Part shown: in pieces, positions 8,668 through 16,352 of the stretch | Layout: every line of letters starts with the position of its first letter | Numbering within the stretch: the first letter of the stretch is position 1 | DNA from: Patulibacter americanus DSM 16676 | GTDB taxonomy: Bacteria > Actinomycetota > Thermoleophilia > Solirubrobacterales > Solirubrobacteraceae | Assembly: GCF_000420025.1 (NCBI RefSeq) | Contig: NZ_ATUD01000001.1 | Span: 682,001-746,000, forward strand | Reading direction: 5' to 3' | Length of the DNA: 64,000 nt | Notes under the pieces: model-generated | What the model was told of the DNA's origin: nothing | Databases searched by the model: none | Seen by the model: only the letters and a program-made list of their open reading frames with translations | Translations under genes and position numbers: made by a program

Positions 8668-8862
8668 GTGCTCATCCTTATCGGCCTTCTGCTCCTCGTC
8701 GTTGGCACCAGCCTCATGTTCAACTACCGGGGATTCGCTGATTGGGCGAGCCGGGGGCAGTGGTCGCGAAAGCCAGGCGCCCAACCGCAGTGGGTCGCGC
8801 GCTTCGCGGGAGCAGTCACCTTCGCCGGCGGGGTCGTAGCCCTTGCGCCCGAGATCTTCTGA
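8668..8862 (+). CDS. Small two-helix membrane protein (paralog 2 of island array)
   Basis: From GTG 8668 the product is 64 aa (an in-frame ATG at 8638 would add ten residues; the GTG gives a better match to the paralog at 7826). Helix one is LILIGLLLLVVGTSLMF, followed by a Trp/Arg-rich loop (FADWASRGQWSRKPGAQ) and helix two (WVARFAGAVTFAGGVVAL). The layout hydrophobic-loop-(R)xxGxhhhhxG-hydrophobic is shared with its neighbours. It starts about 55 bases after the right half of repeat copy C. Function unknown. Confidence 0.5.
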   Translation: MLILIGLLLLVVGTSLMFNYRGFADWASRGQWSRKPGAQPQWVARFAGAVTFAGGVVALAPEIF

Positions 8863-8975
8863 CGCAGCAACTCATCACACGAGGCCAGCATCACAACGGA
8901 CCCTGATCTCGGTAGCGGTGTACGCTGCCGCTGCTTCGCCTGTGCGAGCGACCGTCCCTGCATCTCCGGAGCACC

Positions 8976-9149
8976 ATGCCCATCGCTGTCACCGTCACCG
9001 GCGCTCCCGCGCTGATCATCATCGTCGTGATCCTCGCGCTCCTGATCACCGGAGTCGTCGTCGTCGTTCGGGCCGGCGGGCGCGGCGTCAAGAAGGGCGT
9101 TGACCACCTGCGCGACGAGCGGGCAGACGACCCGGGAACCCAACGGTGA
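8976..9149 (+). CDS. 57-aa single-pass membrane protein, coupled to the next gene
   Basis: ATG 8976 opens a 57-aa frame with a hydrophobic segment at residues ~10-30 (ALIIIVVILALLITGVVVVV) and a basic then acidic cytoplasmic-looking tail (RAGGRGVKKGVDHLRDERAD). Its TGA overlaps the GTG start of the following gene (GTGA), which supports both as a translationally coupled pair. It is not a clear paralog of the two-helix proteins. Confidence 0.5.
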   Translation: MPIAVTVTGAPALIIIVVILALLITGVVVVVRAGGRGVKKGVDHLRDERADDPGTQR

Positions 9150-9343
9150 GCACGGTCGTCGGCGTCGCACTGATCATTCTGGGCCTCTTCGTCATCAGCC
9201 CCGTCGGAGCGGCCCGGTCAGCCAGGAACAACCGGGACCACAAGCCCAGCGGCGTGGGCGGATTCCGCCCGACGAGCGTTCGCGGCAACCAGCTCGCCGG
9301 GATCTTCACCCTGCTCATCGGCGTCGCGTTCGTCGTCACTTAG
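9146..9343 (+). CDS. Small two-helix membrane protein (paralog 3 of island array)
   Basis: This 65-aa product starts MSTVVGVALIILGLFVISPVG, very like the start of the 7826 gene. Its loop (ARSARNNRDHKPSGVGGF) resembles that of the 9393 gene (VARKNRKTGGTGQGYAPKS). The second helix is LAGIFTLLIGVAFVV. The GTG start overlaps the previous stop. Its loop resembles one neighbour and its N-terminus another, suggesting duplication and divergence within the array. Function unknown. Confidence 0.6.
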   Translation: MSTVVGVALIILGLFVISPVGAARSARNNRDHKPSGVGGFRPTSVRGNQLAGIFTLLIGVAFVVT

Positions 9344-9392
9344 GGACTCGACGCGGCTCTAAGACCAGTCCACCGAACAGTCGGAGATCAAG

Positions 9393-9596
9393 ATGGGTTT
9401 TGTAATGGGTGCATTGTTCCTCGCGATGGGCTTGTTCGCGATCACCCCCCAGGGGGGCGAAACCGTCGCCCGGAAAAACAGGAAGACCGGTGGCACCGGT
9501 CAGGGGTACGCCCCGAAGTCGGCGGCGGCAGCTCGTGTCACCGGTGTCGTCTTGGCAGCGGCCGGCGTCCTCTTCATCGTGCTCTCCGCAACCTGA
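9393..9596 (+). CDS. Small two-helix membrane protein (paralog 4 of island array)
   Basis: This 67-aa product has a good ribosome-binding site (GGAG six bases before ATG). Helix one is FVMGALFLAMGLFAI, the loop is TPQGGETVARKNRKTGGTG, and helix two is VTGVVLAAAGVLFIVL. It is closest to the 9146 gene (GLFAITPQGG against GLFVISPVGA). It is the last gene of the array before the partial repeat at 9713. Confidence 0.6.
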   Translation: MGFVMGALFLAMGLFAITPQGGETVARKNRKTGGTGQGYAPKSAAAARVTGVVLAAAGVLFIVLSAT

Positions 9597-9712
9597 CGGA
9601 CCGCCGACCTACATGGGCCTCGGACGGCGACCGTGCCTCTAGAGAGGCGCCCTCCGGCGAGCGGCTCGGCATAGCCACATCACGCCGCACGCGACCGCCG
9701 CCCCCGCGCGGA

Positions 9713-9765
9713 GGCTCACAAACGGTCGTTTCTCACACGAACCGGTGGACGGCCCATCGGACGCG
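9713..9765. repeat. Island repeat, copy D (partial, right end of island)
   Basis: AGGCTCACAAACGGTCGTTT matches the head of copies A-C (copy A also reads AGGCTCACAAA), and a degenerate CCCATCGGACG block follows at about 9752. The rest of the repeat is missing. It marks the last trace of the family; the surrounding 9597-9900 stretch holds nothing else recognisable. Confidence 0.6.
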
Positions 9766-9900
9766 GACGCTACGGCCGGTCGACAGACGCAGAACCCGTG
9801 CCCACAATCAACGGCTCATCCACGGTGCCGTCCGCGGGTTTTGACACGAGGTGACCGCGACCGAGCGCCCCGGCATGCCGCCCGCGGCGCGCTCGGACCC

Positions 9901-10917
9901 TCAGCCCGGCAGGGACCCCTCGGCCCGCAGCCACGCCTCGACCCCGCGCATCCCCTCGTCGAGCTCGACCGCCGGGGCGTACCCGAGCACCCGGCGGGCC
10001 TTCGCGATGGAGTAGGTGCCGGTGCGGGCGAGGTAGCGCATCGAGATCGCGTTGACCTCGTTGCGGCGGCCGCGGGCGCGGTTGGCGCGGTCGGCCGCCG
10101 CGGCGAGGGCGATCGCGGCGGGGGTCGGCAGGACGAGGGGGCGACCGTGGCGGCCGAGCATGCGGTGCAGGCGGCCGAAGTAGTCGTCGCAGCGCACGCC
10201 GCACGGACCCGCGAGCGTGAAGACCTCGCCGGCGGCCTCCCGGTGGCGGAGCGCGAGCAGGACGCCCGCGACGAGGTCGTCGACGTGGACCGGGCTGTGG
10301 ATCCCGCGGCCCATCGCCGGCAGGAGGAACTGGCGGGCCTTCATCGCCTCGAGCGGCAGCAGCACCCAAGGGCGCGAACCGGGACCGTAGACGTCGCCGG
10401 GGCGCACGACCACGGACTCGACCTCACCCGCGGCGTGCGCCTGCAGCGCCACGTGCTCGCTGGCGATCTTCGTGTCGACGTAGGGGTTGCCGTCGGGACG
10501 GACGGGGTGGTCCTCGGTCACGCCGTCGGGGAAGTCGACGTCGGAGAACGCCCGGATCGAGGAGAGGTGCACGACGCGACGCACCCCCGCGTCGCGGGCG
10601 GTCTCGATCACGCGCCGGGTGCCGAGCACGTTGATCCGCCACTGCTCGTCAGCGTCCACCGCGTTCGAGACGACCGCCGCGGTGTGGACGATCGCGTCGC
10701 AGCCTTGCGCGTGCAGGGCCCAGCCCGCGGGATCCGTGGTGTCGCCCGCGACGACCCCGAGCTCCGGCACCGCGAGCCGGTCGACGCCCCGCACGTCGAC
10801 CCCCTCGGCCCGCAAGCGGTCGCCGACGGCGCGGCCGATGAACCCGAGGGCACCGGTGATGAGGACGCGGCCGACCGGGTCGGTCTCCCCGCGCTGGTCA
10901 GCCACGGTCGTCGCCAT
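9901..10917 (-). CDS. NAD-dependent epimerase/dehydratase (extended SDR)
   Basis: The 338-aa product has the extended-SDR nucleotide site TGALGFIG at residues ~20-27, the catalytic YxxxK as YVDTK (~145) after a Ser-containing strand (VVHLSSIRAF), and the RPGDVYGPG substrate loop. This architecture matches sugar-nucleotide or 3-beta-hydroxysteroid-type NAD(P) dehydrogenases. It is the last gene of a four-gene minus-strand operon, and its ATG lies 20 bases inside the end of the SDR upstream. The substrate is unknown; operon partners (FMO, SDR, enoyl-reductase-like) suggest lipid or steroid-like metabolism, which is inference. Confidence 0.85.
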   Translation of the reverse strand: MATTVADQRGETDPVGRVLITGALGFIGRAVGDRLRAEGVDVRGVDRLAVPELGVVAGDTTDPAGWALHAQGCDAIVHTAAVVSNAVDADEQWRINVLGTRRVIETARDAGVRRVVHLSSIRAFSDVDFPDGVTEDHPVRPDGNPYVDTKIASEHVALQAHAAGEVESVVVRPGDVYGPGSRPWVLLPLEAMKARQFLLPAMGRGIHSPVHVDDLVAGVLLALRHREAAGEVFTLAGPCGVRCDDYFGRLHRMLGRHGRPLVLPTPAAIALAAAADRANRARGRRNEVNAISMRYLARTGTYSIAKARRVLGYAPAVELDEGMRGVEAWLRAEGSLPG

Positions 10918-11866
10918 GGGACGTGTCGCCCGTGGGGATGGCCGGGGGTGCGTCGCCCGCGGAGCCGCCGCCCGTGGAGCCGGCCGCCGGCCCGCCCGCC
11001 GGCCGCGCCGCGCCCGCGTGCTTCTTCCCCCACGCCCGCTGCCGGCGGCGCGCCATCCGCACGATGAACGGGAGCCCCCGCGCGGAGAGGTCGGGGGTGG
11101 CCGCGTAGAAGCGGGCCGCCAGGCCGCGTCGGCCCGGGATCGCCCGCACCGCTCGCGGCCGGTCCAGCAGCGCGACGGCGGCCGCGGCCACCTGCGCCGG
11201 CTGGAGCATCGTGCCGGACCACGACGGCCACGCCTCCGGGTCGTCGATGCGGTCGAAGAGCATCGGGGTCCAGATGCCGTCGGGGCAGAGCGCGCTGATC
11301 TTGACCTCGCGCTCGCCGCGGGCGACGAGGTCGAGCTGGGTGCCGACGGAGAACCCGAGCGCCGCGTGCTTCGTGGCGCCGTAGACCGTCTCGCCCGGCG
11401 CGGGCACGAGGCCCGCGAGCGAGACGACGTTGACGACGTGCCCGGACCGCCGCGGTCGGAAGACCTCGAGCGCGGCCGTCGTGCCGTTCATGAGCCCGTG
11501 GACGTTGACGTCGAAGAGCCGGCGGCGGGTCGCCTCGTCCATCGCCCACCCGGGGCCCGTCGAAAGGACGCCCGCGTTGTTCACCCACACGGCCAGGTCG
11601 TCGTGCTCGGCCGCCAGGTCGCGGCAGGCCTGCAGGTCGGCGACGTCGAGCGCGCGCGCCACGCCGCCGATCCGCGCCGCGGTGCGCTCGGCCGCCGCGA
11701 CGTCGATGTCGGCGGCGACGACCCGCAGGCCGCGCCGCGCCAGCAGGCCCGCGATCTCGGCCCCCAGCCCGTTGCCGGCGCCCGTGACGACCGCCGTGCC
11801 CGCGGTCGGCGGCCCGTAGCGGCCGCTCCCCCGTCCCCGCGGGGCGAAGGGGTCCGGGGCGCTCAC
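10898..11866 (-). CDS. Short-chain dehydrogenase/reductase
   Basis: Starting at GTG 11866, which overlaps the FMO stop (GTGA), the product is 322 aa. It has the classical SDR sites: TGAGNGLG for cofactor (residues ~28-35), NNAG (~110), catalytic Ser in VNVVSLAG (~157) and YGATK (~170). The C-terminal ~40 residues are Pro/Gly/Ala-rich and not part of the fold. The presence of Asp after the second strand (AADIDV) suggests NAD preference. It is translationally coupled within the operon. Confidence 0.85.
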   Translation of the reverse strand: MSAPDPFAPRGRGSGRYGPPTAGTAVVTGAGNGLGAEIAGLLARRGLRVVAADIDVAAAERTAARIGGVARALDVADLQACRDLAAEHDDLAVWVNNAGVLSTGPGWAMDEATRRRLFDVNVHGLMNGTTAALEVFRPRRSGHVVNVVSLAGLVPAPGETVYGATKHAALGFSVGTQLDLVARGEREVKISALCPDGIWTPMLFDRIDDPEAWPSWSGTMLQPAQVAAAAVALLDRPRAVRAIPGRRGLAARFYAATPDLSARGLPFIVRMARRRQRAWGKKHAGAARPAGGPAAGSTGGGSAGDAPPAIPTGDTSHGDDRG

Positions 11867-13392
11867 GAGGCGCCGCCGCCGACGAGCTCGCGCACCCGGC
11901 CGACGAGCCCGCCGCGCCTGCGCGCGACGACCGGATCGCCCTCCGTGCGCCGCCGTTCGCGCCGCAGCAGCCGCAGGTAGTCGTGGAAGTCGACCTGGAT
12001 CGTGTGGCGCTTCGACGCGACGTAGCGGCGGCGCATCTCGCCCTCCTCCTCCGCGATCGCCGCGCGCATCGCGTCGGGGGGCGGCAGGACCGTCTCGCCG
12101 TTGAGCAGGTCGGCGATCCACTCGGACTGCGCCTCGGCCAGCGGCATCACCGCGCCGAGCGGCTGGACGAGCCCGACGAAGAACAGGCCCGGCAGGTCCG
12201 GCGGCACCACGCGGCGGTAGAGGGGGACGTGGTTGTCGGCGGTCGGGACGAGGTCCTCCGCGAGGAACGGGAACCGGATCCGGTAGCCCGTGCAGTACAC
12301 GACGAGGTCGATCTCCTCCTCGCTGCCGTCCGAGAACCGCACCGTGCGACCCCCCGTGAACGCCTCGATGTTCGGCTTGATCGCGATGTCGCCGTGGCCG
12401 ATCCGCCCGAGCAGCTCGGACGAGATCGTGGGGTGCGCCGAGAGCAGCCGGTGGTCGGGCTCCGGCAGGCCGTAGTCCGTCATCCGGCCCGTGCTCAGGC
12501 GCAGCATGGCCGCGGCGCTCGTGCGCTGGATCGGCAGCGGGACGGGGATCCTGCCGGCGATACGCGCCTGGACCTCGTCGAGCGGCTTGCCGAACACGTA
12601 CTTCGGGATGACGTAGGCGCCGCGCCGCATCGCGAGGAACGTGGCGTCGGCGATGCGCGAGGCCTCGACCGCGATGTCCGTCGCGGAGTTGCCGATCCCC
12701 AGCACGAGCACGCGCTTGCCCTCGAGCACGTCGGGGGTGTCGTAGGCGTGGGCATGCATCCGCTCGCCCGCGAACGCGTCCTCACCCGGAAACCCCGGCT
12801 CGGGCCAGCGGGGGTCCCAGTGGTGCCCGTTGGCGACGATCACCGCGCGGTAGCGGTGCGTCATGAGCTCGCCCTCGTCGCCCATGTCGGCGTCGCGCAC
12901 CGTGACCTCCCACGCGCCGTCCTCCCCCGGGACGACCCGCAGGACCTCGGTGCGGAAGCGGATGCGGTCGCGGAACCCGAAGTGCTCCACGAAGTCGTCG
13001 AAGTACTGCGCGATCTGGAAGTGGGACGGGAAGTCGGGCAACGACTCCGGCATGGGGTACGCCGCGAACTCCATCAGCCGTCGCGACGTGTTGATGTGCA
13101 GCGACCGGTAGGCGGCCGACTGGCCGTTGTCGTTGCGATAGCGCCAGTTCCCGCCGACCTGCGAGCCCTTCTCGAAGCAGTCGTACTCGAGGCCCTGGGC
13201 GCCGAGGACCTGACAGGCCGCGATGCCGGAGGAGCCGGCGCCGATGACGCAGACGCGGTCGGGGATCGTGGGGTCCGCCGGCGAGGCGGCGACCGGCCGC
13301 GTGCCGGTGCCGGGGCGCGCTCCCGTCCCCGATCCGGTGGCGGTCCCCGGGCGTGCGTCGGCGCCGGGCGTCGCCTCGTCGCGCGCGCTCAT
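11863..13392 (-). CDS. Flavin-containing monooxygenase
   Basis: The 509-aa product has a Gly/Thr/Pro-rich N-terminal extension (~40 residues). It then has the FAD-binding GAGSSGIA (~52-59), the FMO fingerprint FxGxxxHxxxY as FAGERMHAHAY (~205) and the NADPH site GIGNSATD (~225). These make it a class B flavin monooxygenase (FMO/Baeyer-Villiger-like) that inserts oxygen into lipophilic substrates using NADPH. The ATG overlaps the stop of the upstream gene (ATGA). Whether it acts on N/S atoms or ketones cannot be read from the sequence. Confidence 0.9.
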   Translation of the reverse strand: MSARDEATPGADARPGTATGSGTGARPGTGTRPVAASPADPTIPDRVCVIGAGSSGIAACQVLGAQGLEYDCFEKGSQVGGNWRYRNDNGQSAAYRSLHINTSRRLMEFAAYPMPESLPDFPSHFQIAQYFDDFVEHFGFRDRIRFRTEVLRVVPGEDGAWEVTVRDADMGDEGELMTHRYRAVIVANGHHWDPRWPEPGFPGEDAFAGERMHAHAYDTPDVLEGKRVLVLGIGNSATDIAVEASRIADATFLAMRRGAYVIPKYVFGKPLDEVQARIAGRIPVPLPIQRTSAAAMLRLSTGRMTDYGLPEPDHRLLSAHPTISSELLGRIGHGDIAIKPNIEAFTGGRTVRFSDGSEEEIDLVVYCTGYRIRFPFLAEDLVPTADNHVPLYRRVVPPDLPGLFFVGLVQPLGAVMPLAEAQSEWIADLLNGETVLPPPDAMRAAIAEEEGEMRRRYVASKRHTIQVDFHDYLRLLRRERRRTEGDPVVARRRGGLVGRVRELVGGGAS

Positions 13393-14555
13393 CGGCCCGC
13401 CTCCGTCCTGGTCGCGGCCGATCGGGCGCCGCTCCCGCCGCGGGGCGGATCGACGGTGTAGGTCACGCCGAAGTCCGCGAGGCCGTCCAGGGTCGATGCG
13501 GGGTCGAACGCCTGGGCCGGCGCGAGCGCGCCCCGGCCGGCGAAGGACGGGTCGGCCAGCGCGAGGGCGCCGTCGGCGATCAGCCGCGCCGTGAGCCCGT
13601 AGATGTCGGGCCCGCGAACGACGCCGCTGGCGGTACGCCCGTCGACGGCCTCGGCGGTGACCGCGACGGTCCAGCGCGCGGCGCGGCGCTCGTCCTCCGG
13701 CGGGCCCTCGGGCAGGCGGTCGATCGCCCGGTCCAGGAGACCCTTGACGGGCGTGCGGAGGATCCGCTCGAGCAGCGGCTGCAGCGCGGGGAGTGCCCGC
13801 GCGGCGACGGGCGGGACGACCGAGACGGTGGAGATCCGCGCGTCGACCCGGCGGGTCTCCACGTGGCGGGGCACCATCACGACCTCACCCGCGGGGTAGC
13901 GCGCGACGGTCTGCCGGCCCACAGGCGCGGGGAAGACGACGCTCGCCCGCCGCGGCCGGTCGCCGCCCGACGCCCAGCGCCCCTCCTCGTAGGCGACGTC
14001 GCGGCCGTCGAGCATCTCGAGCGCGGAGCGCTGCGTGCCGCGTGTCATCCCGAAGCCGACCACGTGGTAGGCGACGCTCAGGCGCTCCAGGGGCGCGAGG
14101 GGCGCGCCGACGAGGTGGGCGAGCAGGTCGCCGGGCAGGTAGTCGAAGGCGGCTCCCGCCACCGCGGCGACGCCCGCGCCGCGCAGCGCGGTGTCGTGCA
14201 CCTCGAACGTGCGGCGGATCCAGTCCTGCTCGCCCGTCGTGTCGAGGTAGTGGACGCGCGCGGCGATCGCCGCGCGCAGGACGGGGTCGCCCGTGCGGAC
14301 GAACGGTCCCGCACAGTTCGCGACGACCTGCCCGCGGCGGACCGCACCCAGGAGCGCGGCGTCGTCGTCCAGCGACGCGACGGCGACCTCGGCCGCCCCG
14401 GTCGGGAGCCCGTCCGCCACGATCCGCAGCCGTTCTGCGTTGCGCCCCGCGAGGACGACGGGCACGCCGCGGCCCACGAGCTCCGCCGCGACGAGGCGTC
14501 CGGTGTAGCCCGTGGCGCCGTAGACCACGACCGTCGGCGTGGTGGTCGAGGTCAT
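13389..14555 (-). CDS. Saccharopine-dehydrogenase-like NAD(P) reductase
   Basis: ATG 14555 gives 388 aa starting MTSTTTPTVVVYGATGYTG; a GTG six codons upstream is possible. The Rossmann motif GATGYTG, followed by LAGRNAERL and VVANCAGPF, matches the saccharopine dehydrogenase/trans-acting enoyl reductase family, whose actinobacterial members reduce lipid or polyketide intermediates. It is the first gene of the operon that continues into the FMO, SDR and epimerase genes, all overlapping. It is divergent from the uracil permease. Confidence 0.8.
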   Translation of the reverse strand: MTSTTTPTVVVYGATGYTGRLVAAELVGRGVPVVLAGRNAERLRIVADGLPTGAAEVAVASLDDDAALLGAVRRGQVVANCAGPFVRTGDPVLRAAIAARVHYLDTTGEQDWIRRTFEVHDTALRGAGVAAVAGAAFDYLPGDLLAHLVGAPLAPLERLSVAYHVVGFGMTRGTQRSALEMLDGRDVAYEEGRWASGGDRPRRASVVFPAPVGRQTVARYPAGEVVMVPRHVETRRVDARISTVSVVPPVAARALPALQPLLERILRTPVKGLLDRAIDRLPEGPPEDERRAARWTVAVTAEAVDGRTASGVVRGPDIYGLTARLIADGALALADPSFAGRGALAPAQAFDPASTLDGLADFGVTYTVDPPRGGSGARSAATRTEAGR

Positions 14556-14849
14556 CGGTCCGTCCCGGCGCACATGGCGGCCAGCCTACGTTCGGCCCGT
14601 ACGCCCGCATTGTGGAAGTCCCACAGGCCGGAAGGATCGAAGTGGACCCGATCCACCGACCCTGGACGGTCGGGGGGCCCGCCCCTCCGCACCGCCGGAC
14701 GACGGGACCGGCGCGGCGCGCGTGACGCTCCGCGCTTCTCGTCGGTCCTCCGCCCGGCGCACACGGCGCGGGGCGGCGCCGCGCACCTCGCTCCGTCGCC
14801 CCCGTCCGTCACCATGCCCCCGAATCCAAACGAAGCACGGGGAGCACGC

Positions 14850-16208
14850 ATGGCCGGGTCGTTCATCAGCAGGACGTGGAAGCTGCACGGGGACGGTCGC
14901 TCCGTCGCCCGCGGCGAGGTCGTTCGACCAGACGAGCGGCTCCACACGCCCAACATGCTCGGGCTGGGCTTGCAGCACGTGCTGGCGATGTTCGGCTCGA
15001 CCGCGCTCGTGCCCGTCCTGACCGGGTTCCCCGTCTCGACGACGATCTTCTTCTCGGGCATCGGGACGCTGCTGTTCATCCTGCTGACCCGCAACCGCGT
15101 GCCCTCCTACACGGGCTCGAGCTTCGCGTTCATCGCCCCGGTCATCGCCGCGAAGGCCGACGGCGGCCTGCCCGTCGCGCTCGGCGGCATCTTCGTCGCG
15201 GGCGTCGTGGTCTTCCTCATCGGCCTGCTCGTCGATCGCGTCGGGACGAAGCCGCTTGAGTGGCTGCTGCCCCCGGTCGTGACGGGCGCGATCGTCGCGC
15301 TCATCGGCCTGAACCTCGCCCCCGTGGCGAAGGACCAGTTCAGCCAGCAGGCCGGGATCGCCCTGGTCACCCTCGTCGCGATCGTCCTGATCGGCGTGGC
15401 GTTCCGCGGGTTCGTGTCGAGCCTCTCCGTGTTCCTCGGCGTCGTCGTCGGCTACGTGTTCGCCGCGGTCCTCGGCAAGGTCGACTGGTCCGGCGTGCAC
15501 GACGCCGCCTGGTTCGGGTTCCCCGACTTCGCCACCCCCGAGTTCCAGTGGCGCGCGATCCTCCTGATCGTCCCCGCCGTGGTGCTCGTGCTGCTCGCGG
15601 AGAACGCGGGCCACGTCAAGACCGTCGGCGCGATGACGGAGCAGGACATGGACGGCGACATCGGCCGCTCCTTCATGGGCGACGGTGCCGCGACCATGGT
15701 CTCGGGCTTCTTCGGCGGTTCGGCGACCACGACGTACGGCGAGAACATCGGCGTGATGGGCCTGACGCGCGTGTACTCCACGCTGGCCTACGTCATCGCG
15801 GGCCTCGCCGCGATCGCCCTGGGCCTGCTGCCGAAGTTCGGCGCGGTCATCGCCGCGATCCCGGTCGGCGTCCTCGGCGGCGCGGTCACCGTGCTCTTCG
15901 GCCTGATCGCCGTCCTCGGCGCCCGCGTCTGGATCGACGCCCAGGTCGACTTCCGCGACCCGGTCAACCTCATCACCGCCGCGGTGGCGATCATCGTCGG
16001 CGCCGGCAACTACACCCTGAACTGGGGCGACTACTCCTTCGCGGGCATCGCCCTGGGCACCGTCGCCGCGATCGTCACCTACCGCGTGCTGAAGACGGTC
16101 CAGCACGACGACAGCATCCCGCCCGCCCGCGGCCTGCCGCCGGTGGCCCCGGCGGACTCGGCGGGGCCCGGGACGGTCATCCGGGACGGGGCCGGCGAGC
16201 GGGGCTGA
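14850..16208 (+). CDS. uraA: Uracil/xanthine permease (NCS2 family)
   Basis: The 452-aa integral membrane protein has about 14 hydrophobic segments. Two motifs match UraA: LLAENAGHVKTVGAMT (the proton-coupled glutamate region) and the second glutamate motif FFGGSATTTYGENIGVMG. It would import uracil or a related nucleobase with protons. The start is chosen for GGGGAG eight bases upstream; an in-frame ATG at 14815 is less well placed. It stands alone, convergent with the gene ending at 16353. Confidence 0.9.
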   Translation: MAGSFISRTWKLHGDGRSVARGEVVRPDERLHTPNMLGLGLQHVLAMFGSTALVPVLTGFPVSTTIFFSGIGTLLFILLTRNRVPSYTGSSFAFIAPVIAAKADGGLPVALGGIFVAGVVVFLIGLLVDRVGTKPLEWLLPPVVTGAIVALIGLNLAPVAKDQFSQQAGIALVTLVAIVLIGVAFRGFVSSLSVFLGVVVGYVFAAVLGKVDWSGVHDAAWFGFPDFATPEFQWRAILLIVPAVVLVLLAENAGHVKTVGAMTEQDMDGDIGRSFMGDGAATMVSGFFGGSATTTYGENIGVMGLTRVYSTLAYVIAGLAAIALGLLPKFGAVIAAIPVGVLGGAVTVLFGLIAVLGARVWIDAQVDFRDPVNLITAAVAIIVGAGNYTLNWGDYSFAGIALGTVAAIVTYRVLKTVQHDDSIPPARGLPPVAPADSAGPGTVIRDGAGERG

Positions 16209-16264
16209 CCCCTGGCGCGCGCCGCGGAGCGGGCGAGCGGGGCCGACCCACGGCGCGCCCGCAT

Positions 16265-16305
16265 CGCGGCACCTTTGCCACCGCAGCGGTGGCGAAGGTG
16301 CCGCG
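16265..16305. repeat. REP-like palindrome 1 (intergenic)
   Basis: Two 18-base arms (16265-16282 CGCGGCACCTTTGCCACC and 16288-16305) pair with one mismatch around the loop GCAGC. The element has the same length, loop and CCACC/GGTGG inner stem as the palindrome at 59626-59666, with paired changes in the arms. Here it lies between convergent genes, where it could also act as a bidirectional terminator. Confidence 0.75.
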
Positions 16306-16352
16306 AGCCGGTGGGACACGGTCCGCCGCGTCGCCGGCCACGCCCGCGCCCG

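Noticed and set aside
9745..11067. Long plus-strand open frames (440 and 497 aa) opposite the epimerase/SDR operon
   Set aside because: Their translations are Arg/Ala/Pro-rich without domains, whereas the minus strand encodes complete SDR proteins with all motifs. They are antisense shadows of GC-rich genes.
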